Shown here in pieces: positions 36,757-44,533 of a stretch of 64,000 bases of DNA. A program made the translations under genes and the position numbers. This DNA comes from Accumulibacter sp. Its GTDB lineage: Bacteria; Pseudomonadota; Gammaproteobacteria; Burkholderiales; Rhodocyclaceae. The notes below the pieces were generated by a model. That model was given only the letters and a program-made list of their open reading frames with translations, was not told where the DNA came from and did not search any database. The DNA lies in NCBI RefSeq assembly GCF_023806565.1, contig NZ_JAMTDV010000127.1, forward strand, positions 1 to 64,000, given 5' to 3'. Position 1 is the first letter of the stretch, and the number at the start of each line of letters is the position of its first letter.

Positions 36757-38114
36757 CCCGTTTCCTTCCCGCGTCGTTGCCACCCCGGATACCACAGATC
36801 GCCGTCTGCATCCATCATCGCCAGTTCGCCGGTGAGACACCAACCGTCACCAACGAAGCGACTGACCGTCGCCGCCGGATCGTTCCAGTATTCCAGCATG
36901 ATCGCCGGATCGTCTTCGCCATTGTACTGCCGATGCACCGCGATCTCGCCCGTCTCGCCTTGCGGCAGAAGCCTGCCCTGGCGATCGACGACCTCCACCC
37001 GATGCCCGGGGTAGGCTCTGCCCATCGCGCCCGGCTTCGCTGGCCAGCGTGCCGAGCAGTTACCGAGCACGTAGTGCAATTCGGTCTGCCCGAAAATCCG
37101 GTTGATCGGCACACCAAGCTTGTCGCGAGCCCAGCACGCCAGTGCGTCGTCGATCGGTTCGCCACCACTGACCAGGCTGCGCAGGTCCAGATCGTGAGCC
37201 AACCTTGGTTCGGGCATCGCCATCCGCAGCAATTGCAAGTCTGACGGCGTGAAAAAACAATTGCGGACGCCATACTTCTCGATCAGGGCGAAGGACTTTC
37301 CCGCCTCGAAGCTGCCGTTGTAGGCGAGCAGCGGCATGCCGAAATGCCAGGTCGGCAACAGCCCGCCGAAGAGCCCTGCGGGCGACGCCCAGTCGGTGGG
37401 CGACCAGAACAGATCCTGGGGCTGCGGATAGAAGTCGTGCGCACAGACGAAGCCACCCAGGCTGCCGAGCAGCGTCCGCTGCGCGAGCAGCACTCCTCCC
37501 GCCTCGCCGGCGGCAGGATCCCGGCTGCCACCGTAGAGGATCATCGCCGGATCGCCGGCCGCGGTCACGACCGGCGTGTACCGGGGAGACGCGTGTTCGA
37601 GCACTTCGACCCAGAGCCTGATGTCCTCGCCGGCAGCACAGCCGACGCCGAGCACGTGCCGCAATTGCGGCAATCGCTGACGGATTGCGCGCAGGCGTGG
37701 CGCAGCGATGCCATCGACGATGGCCACATGCGTGCCCGAATCCGCCAGCCGCCATGCGAGCGCGTCCGCGTCGAGAAAAGGCGACAGGGGAACCGCCAGC
37801 GCCCCCATCTGGCAGATCGCGACCAGCGTGATGGCCGCTTCCGGGCGTTGCGGCAGGACGATCGCGACCCGGTCGCGAGGCAGCGTCCCCAGTGCGGCAA
37901 GTACGTTGGCAAGCCGATTCGCTTCCCGCTGGATGTCCCAGAAAGTGTGCGCCGAGGTGAAACCATCGGCATCTTCGTAGTAGAGGGCGAAGCGGCTGCG
38001 TTCGTCGGCCCAGCGGCCGCAGACATCGACCGCCAGATTGAATCGCTCGGGAATCTGCCAGCGAAAGTTCTGACACAGTTCTGCGTAGCTGGTGGCCTGC
38101 CGATCGAGTTCCAT
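36753..38114 (-). CDS. Acyl-CoA synthetase-like protein, likely inactive, lacking the C-terminal domain
   Basis: AMP-binding-fold protein of 453 aa; relatives are about 530-560 aa. The overall fold is clear (RDRVAIVLPQRPEAAITLVAICQMGALAVPLSP, then FGQTELHYVLGNCS). However, the ATP-binding P-loop, normally TSGTTGxPKG, reads GGSRDPAAGEAGG at about 195-207. The adenylate-binding TGD reads TGE (E430), and the arginine of the conserved GR at the hinge is W (PGW near 446). The protein ends there, so the domain with the catalytic lysine is absent. It is therefore probably a non-catalytic homologue. It follows glcF by 18 bp in the glcDEF run. GGGAA precedes the ATG at 38114. Confidence 0.8.
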   Translation of the reverse strand: MELDRQATSYAELCQNFRWQIPERFNLAVDVCGRWADERSRFALYYEDADGFTSAHTFWDIQREANRLANVLAALGTLPRDRVAIVLPQRPEAAITLVAICQMGALAVPLSPFLDADALAWRLADSGTHVAIVDGIAAPRLRAIRQRLPQLRHVLGVGCAAGEDIRLWVEVLEHASPRYTPVVTAAGDPAMILYGGSRDPAAGEAGGVLLAQRTLLGSLGGFVCAHDFYPQPQDLFWSPTDWASPAGLFGGLLPTWHFGMPLLAYNGSFEAGKSFALIEKYGVRNCFFTPSDLQLLRMAMPEPRLAHDLDLRSLVSGGEPIDDALACWARDKLGVPINRIFGQTELHYVLGNCSARWPAKPGAMGRAYPGHRVEVVDRQGRLLPQGETGEIAVHRQYNGEDDPAIMLEYWNDPAATVSRFVGDGWCLTGELAMMDADGDLWYPGWQRRGKETG

Positions 38115-38132
38115 GCTTTCCCGCAAACCCGC

Positions 38133-39380
38133 TCAGCCAACGCCGCGCAGGCGCTCGTCGATCAATTCGATCCAGTGCCGCACAGGCCGCCGACTGCCAC
38201 TCTGCAAATGCCGTTGACAGCCGACGTGGGCGGTGACCAGCAAGGCAGGCGAACCGGCTCGCATCGCCGCCAGTTTTTGCTCGCGCAATTGCCGCGAGAG
38301 CTCCGGCTGGGTGATCGAATAGGTGCCCGCCGAGCCGCAGCACAGATGCCCGTCGGCGACCGGCGTCAGTTGGTAACCGGCGGCAAGCAGCAGTCCTTCG
38401 ACGACACCGCGGATCTTCTGCGCGTGCTGCAGGGTACAGGGCGAGTGAAAGGCAACCCGCTGTCCGCCGCCCCGGCCGGTCTGCGCCAACAATACGAGCA
38501 GACGCTCTTGCTCGGCGACCATTACCTCGGAAACATCGCGCGTCAAGGCGGCGATACGGGCAGCCTTTTCGGCGTAGGCCGGATCGTGGCGCAACATGGC
38601 GCCGTACTCGCGCACGTGCGCGCCGCAACCGCTGGCGGTCATCACCACTCCTTCGACGCGCCCGCTGACGACATACGGCCAGCAGGCGTCGATCACCCGT
38701 CGCATGTCGGCCAAGGCCTGCGGCTGGGCATCGAGATGGTAGCGCAGCGCGCCGCAACAGGCAGATCCCTTGACCTCGACCAATTCGATGCCGAGCCGGT
38801 CGAGCACGCGCGCCGTCGCGGCATTGGTATTGGGCGCCAGCGCCGGCTGCACGCAACCGGCGAGGGTGATCAGCTTGCGCTGCCGACCGGGCGAGCGCGG
38901 CCAGGGGGCGGCGGTCGCCGGCTTTGGCACCTTGCCGGCCAGCGCCCGCGGCAACAGGGGCTGCAACATCTGGCTGGCGCGCAGTACCGGCCGGAAAAGC
39001 CGCTCGCGCGGCAGCACTGCGCGCAGCAGGAAACGGGTCGCCCGCGACCTGGCGGACCGCGGTACGCGCTGCTCGAGCACTTCGCGCCCGATATCGAGCA
39101 GGCGGTGATAGTTGACGCCGGACGGGCAGGTCGTTTCGCACGCCCGACAGCTCAGGCAGCGATCGAGATGCAGTTGCGTGGTTGCACTCACCGGCTGCCC
39201 TTCGAGCATCGCCTTGATCAGGTAGATGCGTCCACGCGGTCCGTCGAGTTCATCACCGAGCAATTGAAAGGTCGGACAGGTGGCATTGCAGAAACCGCAA
39301 TGCACACAACTGCGCAGAATCGCGTCCGCCTCGCGGCCGGCCGACGTGTCCCGGATGAAATCGGCTAGATTGGTCTGCAT
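38133..39380 (-). CDS. glcF: Glycolate oxidase iron-sulfur subunit
   Basis: Iron-sulfur subunit of 415 aa of the membrane-associated glycolate dehydrogenase GlcDEF, which oxidises glycolate to glyoxylate. Two 4Fe-4S motifs are C25-x2-C-x2-C-x3-C (to C35) and C75-x2-C-x2-C-x3-C (to C85). Two CCG domains follow, marked by SACCGALRYH and HLCCGSAGTYSI. Length and layout match E. coli GlcF. It lies 13 bp after glcE. Confidence 0.95.
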   Translation of the reverse strand: MQTNLADFIRDTSAGREADAILRSCVHCGFCNATCPTFQLLGDELDGPRGRIYLIKAMLEGQPVSATTQLHLDRCLSCRACETTCPSGVNYHRLLDIGREVLEQRVPRSARSRATRFLLRAVLPRERLFRPVLRASQMLQPLLPRALAGKVPKPATAAPWPRSPGRQRKLITLAGCVQPALAPNTNAATARVLDRLGIELVEVKGSACCGALRYHLDAQPQALADMRRVIDACWPYVVSGRVEGVVMTASGCGAHVREYGAMLRHDPAYAEKAARIAALTRDVSEVMVAEQERLLVLLAQTGRGGGQRVAFHSPCTLQHAQKIRGVVEGLLLAAGYQLTPVADGHLCCGSAGTYSITQPELSRQLREQKLAAMRAGSPALLVTAHVGCQRHLQSGSRRPVRHWIELIDERLRGVG

Positions 39381-39393
39381 GCTGGACGAACTC

Positions 39394-40464
39394 TCACAGA
39401 TCCGGATACAGGCGCCCCGGGTTGAAGACTCCCTGCGGATCGAAAGCGCGTTTCAGATTCCGGTGAATCCTCACCAGCGGCGGCGACAAGGGTTGAAAGA
39501 CGCCGACCATCGCCTTCAGCGCGTCGTCGGCCCGAAACAGCGTCGCGTGCCCGCCGGCGCGCAACGCCGTCGCCCGGATCAGCGCCGGATCGCCGCCGCG
39601 CAGCCAGCGCTGCGCGCCTCCCCACTCGATCAGTGTCGGCCCGAGCGCCTGCGGCGGTGTCACCGAAGGCAGCGACAAGCGCCAAAGCGCGTCTTCCCCG
39701 GCAAAGAACGCGTGCGTCTGCTCGCGCAGCGACTGCCAGAAAGTCGCCGCCTCGGCATCCGCCAAGACCTCGCCGGCGAGCAGCCCTTGCGCCGCGGCCA
39801 CTGCGGCAGCCGCCCCCGAAAGGCGCAGGCTGAGCACGCCATCGTGCCAGGCAGACGCCGATATCGGCAATGGCTTCCCTCCCCATTGATTCAGCCTTTC
39901 CAGGGCCGCTGCCTCGCCGATCGCGAAGCGCAGGGTCTTCTCGGCGACGGGCAGCGGCAACACCTTCAGCGACACATCGAGCAGCAAGCCGAGCGTCCCC
40001 AGACTGCCAGCCATCAACCTCGCCACGTCGTAACCGGCGACGTTCTTCATCACCTGTCCGCCAAACGAGAGTATTTCTCCCGTACCGCTCAGCAGTCTGA
40101 CGCCAAGGACGAAATCGCGCAGTGCGCCAACGCTCGCCCGGCGCGGCCCCGACAGGCCGGCAGCGAGCATGCCGCCGACGGTCGCCGTCGGTCTGAAATG
40201 TGGTGGTTCGAAAGCGAGGCATTGTCCCTTCTCGGCGAGCGCGGCGTCGAGTTCGACGAGCCGGGTTCCGGCCCGCACCGTGACCACCAGCTCGGTCGGT
40301 TCGTACGCGACGATCCCGCGGTAGGCGCCAAGATCGAGCCGCTCTCCCCGCTCCGGGCCACCGTAGAAGCTCTTGCTGCCGCCGCCGCGAATCGCCAGTC
40401 TGGCGCCACCGGCGGCCGCGTCCGCGATGCGTGCGAGGTACTCTGCGACCAGTTCGTCCATCAT
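39394..40464 (-). CDS. glcE: Glycolate oxidase FAD-binding subunit
   Basis: Subunit of 356 aa with an FAD-binding-4 (PCMH) domain at the N-terminus: RLAIRGGGSKSFYG, ELVVTVRAGTRLVELDAALAEKGQ, and TVGGMLAAGLSGPRRASVGALRDFVLG. It is shorter than GlcD, as is normal for GlcE. It pairs with GlcD and GlcF. The ATG overlaps the stop of glcD by 4 bp (ATGA). Confidence 0.94.
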   Translation of the reverse strand: MMDELVAEYLARIADAAAGGARLAIRGGGSKSFYGGPERGERLDLGAYRGIVAYEPTELVVTVRAGTRLVELDAALAEKGQCLAFEPPHFRPTATVGGMLAAGLSGPRRASVGALRDFVLGVRLLSGTGEILSFGGQVMKNVAGYDVARLMAGSLGTLGLLLDVSLKVLPLPVAEKTLRFAIGEAAALERLNQWGGKPLPISASAWHDGVLSLRLSGAAAAVAAAQGLLAGEVLADAEAATFWQSLREQTHAFFAGEDALWRLSLPSVTPPQALGPTLIEWGGAQRWLRGGDPALIRATALRAGGHATLFRADDALKAMVGVFQPLSPPLVRIHRNLKRAFDPQGVFNPGRLYPDL

Positions 40465-41951
40465 CCTCCCGACACGGTGGACGACATCGGCGCGGCACCC
40501 GCCCGCGCCAGGGTATATTCACGACAGCGAGCGAGGGTCGGCACTCCCTTGCCGGGGTTGAGCAGGCCGTGCTCGTCGAAAGCCGCCTTGAGGCGATGAA
40601 AGGCGTCAATCTCGGCAACCGTGAACTGCTCGGCCATGAGCAGAATCTTCTCGATGCCGACTCCGTGCTCGCCAGTGATTGTGCCCCCGAAGCGCACCGA
40701 CAATTCCAGGATCTCGGCGCCAAAAGCGGCGGCGCGTTCGAGCTCGCCGGGCTGATTGGCGTCGTACATGATCAGCGGGTGCAGATTGCCGTCGCCGGCG
40801 TGAAAGACGTTGGCGCAGCGCAGCGAGTACTTCTCGGACAGTCCGGCGATCGCTGCGAGCATCTCCGCAAGTCGCCGGCGCGGGATGGTGCCGTCCATGC
40901 ACAGGTAGTCGGGGGTCAGGCGACCGACCGCGGGAAAGGCCGCCTTGCGGCCGGCCCAGAACTTCAATCGCTCGGCTTCGCTTTGCGACACGCAAAACGC
41001 CGAAGCACCGCTGCCTTCGAGTACCGCCGTCATGCGCCCGATCTCCTCGGCGACCTCCTCCGGCGTACCGTCGGACTCGCAGAGCAGGATCGCCTCGGCG
41101 TCCATGTCGTAACCGGCATGGACGTACGGTTCGACCGCCTGCACCGCTTTCCGGTCCATCATTTCCAGACCGGCCGGGATGATGCCGGCCGCGATGATTC
41201 CGGCAACCGCGTCGCCAGCGCGACGAACGTCGTCGAACGAAGCGATCACCACCTGCGCCAGATCTGGTTTCGGCGTCAGTCGGAGCGTCACCTCGGTGGT
41301 GATCACCAGCAGCCCTTCCGAGCCATTGATCAGCGCGAGCAGATCGTAACCGGGTGCGTCGAGCGCGGCGCTGCCAAACTCGACGATTTCACCGGCGATG
41401 GTCAGTCCGCGCACGCGCAGCACATTGTGCACGGTGAGACCATACTTGAGGCAATGCACGCCACCGGAGTTCTCGGCGACGTTGCCGCCGATCGTGCAGG
41501 CAATCTGCGAGGAAGGATCGGGAGCGTAATACAGACCGTACGCCGCCGCCGCTTCCGACACCGCCAGGTTGCGTACTCCCGGTTGTACCACGGCAGTCCG
41601 CGCCAGCGGGTCGATGCTGAGGATGCGCTTGAGTCTGGCGAGCGACACCAGTACTGCGTCCGGGTGCGGCGTGGCGCCCCCCGAGAGACCGGTGGCGGCG
41701 CCGCGCGCCACCACCGGCGCCTGCAGTTCATGGCATATTTTCAGGATGGCCTGCACCTGCGCCTCGTTCTCCGGCAGCGCGACCAGCAGCGGCAACTGCC
41801 GATAGGCGGTCAGGCCGTCGCATTCGTAGGGTCGCATCTGCTCGTCCTCGACCCGCAGCGCATCGGCCGGCAACACCTCGCGCAGGCGCCTGATCAGCGC
41901 CGGCCGATCGATCGAGAAACGACGGTCGGCGATCGTGCTGGGCATGCTCAT
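40461..41951 (-). CDS. glcD: Glycolate oxidase catalytic FAD subunit
   Basis: FAD-linked oxidase of 496 aa with the PCMH domain (PVVARGAATGLSGGATP, then CTIGGNVAENSGGVHCLKYGLT) and a C-terminal cap domain ending HAGDGNLHPLIMYD and GGTITGEHGVGIEK, where family histidines lie. It oxidises glycolate to glyoxylate with electrons passed to the quinone pool. GGAGG lies 7 nt before the ATG at 41951. It is the first gene of an operon glcD/glcE/glcF/synthetase-like/hypothetical. Confidence 0.95.
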   Translation of the reverse strand: MSMPSTIADRRFSIDRPALIRRLREVLPADALRVEDEQMRPYECDGLTAYRQLPLLVALPENEAQVQAILKICHELQAPVVARGAATGLSGGATPHPDAVLVSLARLKRILSIDPLARTAVVQPGVRNLAVSEAAAAYGLYYAPDPSSQIACTIGGNVAENSGGVHCLKYGLTVHNVLRVRGLTIAGEIVEFGSAALDAPGYDLLALINGSEGLLVITTEVTLRLTPKPDLAQVVIASFDDVRRAGDAVAGIIAAGIIPAGLEMMDRKAVQAVEPYVHAGYDMDAEAILLCESDGTPEEVAEEIGRMTAVLEGSGASAFCVSQSEAERLKFWAGRKAAFPAVGRLTPDYLCMDGTIPRRRLAEMLAAIAGLSEKYSLRCANVFHAGDGNLHPLIMYDANQPGELERAAAFGAEILELSVRFGGTITGEHGVGIEKILLMAEQFTVAEIDAFHRLKAAFDEHGLLNPGKGVPTLARCREYTLARAGAAPMSSTVSGG

Positions 41952-42433
41952 GCAGCATCCTCCGACAGTTCATCACCCGAGCGAAGCCGATGTACGAAAC
42001 CCGCAAGGCAGGACGAGCAGCCACGAGTCGCCAGGACCCGCGCGCACGATCGTACGACGGCACCGACGAATACTACCCGATGCCACGACGACTCGGCAAT
42101 TTGTTGCCAACATTCGTGGCCGGCCGATTCGCGGTCGGCCGACGCGGCCAAGGGCCACGGCCTGCCGCATCGGCCACGCTCCGATTCACGGCGCGAGCTT
42201 TTCTTGCCGGAGCATGGATGCGGTAGAATCGGGCAACCGAAAGCGGAATCTCCACACTGGGCGAGGCCTGCAGCAGCCCACGCGCGGCAATCGACGGCGG
42301 ACGCGGCAGCAGGCAAGGACCGGCAGATCAGGCATTCGTCAGTGTCCGTGAGGCATGCAGCCATCTTTGCGCAGACCCGTGCTCGGACGCGGCGCAGTTC
42401 GTCGTCAATCACCTGGATCGGAAAGCGAAACCG
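41952..42433. other. Divergent intergenic region, glcD operon and DUF4399/efflux operon
   Basis: About 480 bp without a credible gene. For the plus-strand operon there is a TAGAAT box at 42224-42229 with TTCTTG 17 bp upstream (42201-42206) as a possible sigma-70 promoter. No clear promoter was found for glcD. No regulator gene is present in the gap. Confidence 0.4.
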
Positions 42434-43342
42434 ATGATGACCAAATGGAAGCTAATTGCAGCCTTTGCCGTGCTCGCGCTGGCCAACCAGGCAATCGCCA
42501 AACGCCTGCCGGACGATCTGCTCGAGCGCCGCTGCTGGCTGCAGCACACGGCCGAAAGGACTTCCTTGAGCCTCTTTGCCGAGTCGGCTCCGGTCACTTT
42601 TTCCAACCTCGGGGATGGCTACCAGGTGCGCACCCCGTTCTGGGTAGAGTTCGGCATCAGCGGCATGGGGGTGATCCCCGCCGGCAACAAGCGGGACAAG
42701 TCAGGGCACCACCATTTGCTGATCGACACGCCTCTGCCTGCGTCGATCACCGAACAGCCGATCCCTTTCTCCGACAAGTACCGTCATTTTGGCAAAGCGC
42801 AGACAGCGACGGCGCTCGACCTCCCTCCCGGCCCGCACAGTTTGCGCCTGCTCTTTGCCGATTACGAACATCGACCCTATTTCGTCTTCAGCCGCAAGAT
42901 CACGGTCAACGTCGTCGGCAACCGCAAGGACACGCCCAAGCCGAAGATCGATCCGGAAAAATTCAACGAAACCTGCCAGGCCTGGTATCAGGACGAAGTT
43001 TCGACGCCGCCGGGCGACACGAAGATGGTCTATGTCAAGAACATTCGTGACGGCGAGAGCGTTGACAGCCCGTTTCTGGTCAAGCTCGGCGTCGTTGGTT
43101 TCGGAGTGGCGCCGGAAGGAACATCGATCCCGGCGACCGGACATTTCGTCCTGAACGTCAGGAAGAACAAGTCTTCCGCCAGCAGCGTCCGCTTGCGCGA
43201 GGGTCAGACCGAAACCATCCTCGACCTGGCTCCCGGCGATTACGACATCGATTTGTCGTTCGTCGCCGGCGATGGGCAAGTGTTGCTGCAGGATCAGTTG
43301 AAAGTGACCGTGGTGAAGCAGGTCCAGGCACCTCGCAAGTAG
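42434..43342 (+). CDS. Exported protein with two DUF4399 domains
   Basis: Protein of 302 aa with a signal peptide (KLIAAFAVLALANQAIA). Two related domains follow. The first has TPFWVEFGISGMGVIPAGNKRDKSGHHHLLID...HFGKAQTATALDLPPGPHSLRLLFADYEHRPY, the hallmark of DUF4399. The second (about residues 200-300) has SPFLVKLGVVGFGVAPEGTSIPATGHFVLNV...ILDLAPGDYDIDLSFV, where the GHHHLLID histidines are reduced to GHFVLNV. DUF4399 proteins are periplasmic and of unknown function; the HHH motif suggests metal binding. It is 3 bp upstream of the RND adaptor gene, so it belongs to the efflux operon. Confidence 0.85.
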   Translation: MMTKWKLIAAFAVLALANQAIAKRLPDDLLERRCWLQHTAERTSLSLFAESAPVTFSNLGDGYQVRTPFWVEFGISGMGVIPAGNKRDKSGHHHLLIDTPLPASITEQPIPFSDKYRHFGKAQTATALDLPPGPHSLRLLFADYEHRPYFVFSRKITVNVVGNRKDTPKPKIDPEKFNETCQAWYQDEVSTPPGDTKMVYVKNIRDGESVDSPFLVKLGVVGFGVAPEGTSIPATGHFVLNVRKNKSSASSVRLREGQTETILDLAPGDYDIDLSFVAGDGQVLLQDQLKVTVVKQVQAPRK

Positions 43343-43345
43343 AAG

Positions 43346-44515
43346 ATGACGCGTTCCCGAATGCTGTTGCTGGCCGCCGCCGCGGCGGTCATCGTCGGTG
43401 CCGCCTATTGGTATCAGGGTTCGCGCCAGACGCGCGGCGCGGTCCAGGCACCAGCGGCGGTACCGGTGACGGTGGCGACCGCCGCTCTTGGCGACATGCC
43501 CGTCCTGTTGTCCGTGGTGGGCCGGGCCGAGGCGTACGAGAGCGTCACGCTCAAATCGAGGCTGGATGGACAGGTGGCGGCCGTCCATTACACGGAAGGA
43601 CGCCATGTCCGGCAAGGCGAGGTGCTGATCCGGCTCGACCCTGGAGATTTCGAGGCCCGTCTGCTGCAGGCCGAAGCCAATCTGGCCAGGGACGAGGCGC
43701 TGCTCGGCAAGGCGAGAGCCGACGTCGGACGCTACATTGCGCTCAAGGAGCGTGGCTTCGTTTCCGACGAGAAGGTCAACGAGCTGCGTACTGCCGAAGC
43801 CGCCGCGCTGGCCACGGTCAAGGCGGATCAGGCGGCGGTCCGTTTCGCCCGGCTGCAACTCTCCTACACCACCATCGTCGCCCCGTTTGCCGGCGTCGTC
43901 GGCGCCCGTCTGGTCTTTCCGGGATCGGCCGTCAAGGTGAATGACACGGTACTGGCGGTGGTCAATCGCGTGCGACCTCTGTACGTCAGCTTTTCGATTC
44001 CCGAGAAGTACCTGCCGCGCGTACGCCGGGCAATGGCGACCGCCGACATGCGCGCCGACGTGTCGATTCCGGGCGACGCGGAACAGCGTTTCGCGGCGAG
44101 CGTGCGCTTTCTCGACAACGCCGTCGATGTCACCACCGGCACCATCCAGATGAAGGCACTGGTGGAAAATCGCGACGAGCGACTGACTCCCGGCCAGTTC
44201 GTCAATGTCAGCATGTCGCTCGACACCCTGAGCAATGCCGTCGTCGTTCCCACGGACGCGGTGCAGCAGGGACCCGACGGCAACTTCCTGTTCGTCGTCG
44301 GCCAGGACAGTACGGTGCAACCCCGCAAGGTCGACGTCGTCGCCAGCTACGGCGGCCTCGCCGCGATTGGCAAGGGGATCGCTGCCGGTGAAATCGTGGT
44401 CACCGACGGTCAGCTCCGCTTGACTCCCGGCGCCCGCGTCCAGGTCAAGCCGCCGCGCGACGAAGCCGCACAACCGGGCGGCGGCGCCCCGGCAGCCCCG
44501 CAAGCGAAGACCTGA
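43346..44515 (+). CDS. RND efflux pump membrane-fusion (adaptor) subunit
   Basis: Periplasmic adaptor of 389 aa. An N-terminal hydrophobic segment (MLLLAAAAAVIVGAAYW) anchors it. Lipoyl half-motifs are SVTLKSRLDGQVAAVHYTEGRHVRQGEVLIRLD and, after a helical hairpin, LSYTTIVAPFAGVVGARLVFPGSAV. The membrane-proximal part includes GQFVNVSMSLDTLSNAVVVPTDAVQQGPDGNFLFVV. Closest in style to MdtA/AcrA. It joins the inner-membrane pump encoded next to an outer-membrane channel encoded elsewhere. Confidence 0.94.
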   Translation: MTRSRMLLLAAAAAVIVGAAYWYQGSRQTRGAVQAPAAVPVTVATAALGDMPVLLSVVGRAEAYESVTLKSRLDGQVAAVHYTEGRHVRQGEVLIRLDPGDFEARLLQAEANLARDEALLGKARADVGRYIALKERGFVSDEKVNELRTAEAAALATVKADQAAVRFARLQLSYTTIVAPFAGVVGARLVFPGSAVKVNDTVLAVVNRVRPLYVSFSIPEKYLPRVRRAMATADMRADVSIPGDAEQRFAASVRFLDNAVDVTTGTIQMKALVENRDERLTPGQFVNVSMSLDTLSNAVVVPTDAVQQGPDGNFLFVVGQDSTVQPRKVDVVASYGGLAAIGKGIAAGEIVVTDGQLRLTPGARVQVKPPRDEAAQPGGGAPAAPQAKT

Positions 44516-44533
44516 GATCCTGCCGAGTAGCGA

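Noticed and set aside
37060..39141. A 693-codon minus-strand frame overlapping the synthetase-like gene and glcF
   Set aside because: Same strand but wrong frame; repetitive RRA-type composition, while GlcF has clear iron-sulfur motifs in the other frame.
40431..42437. A 668-codon plus-strand frame antisense to glcD
   Set aside because: Shadow of a clear FAD-oxidase gene.
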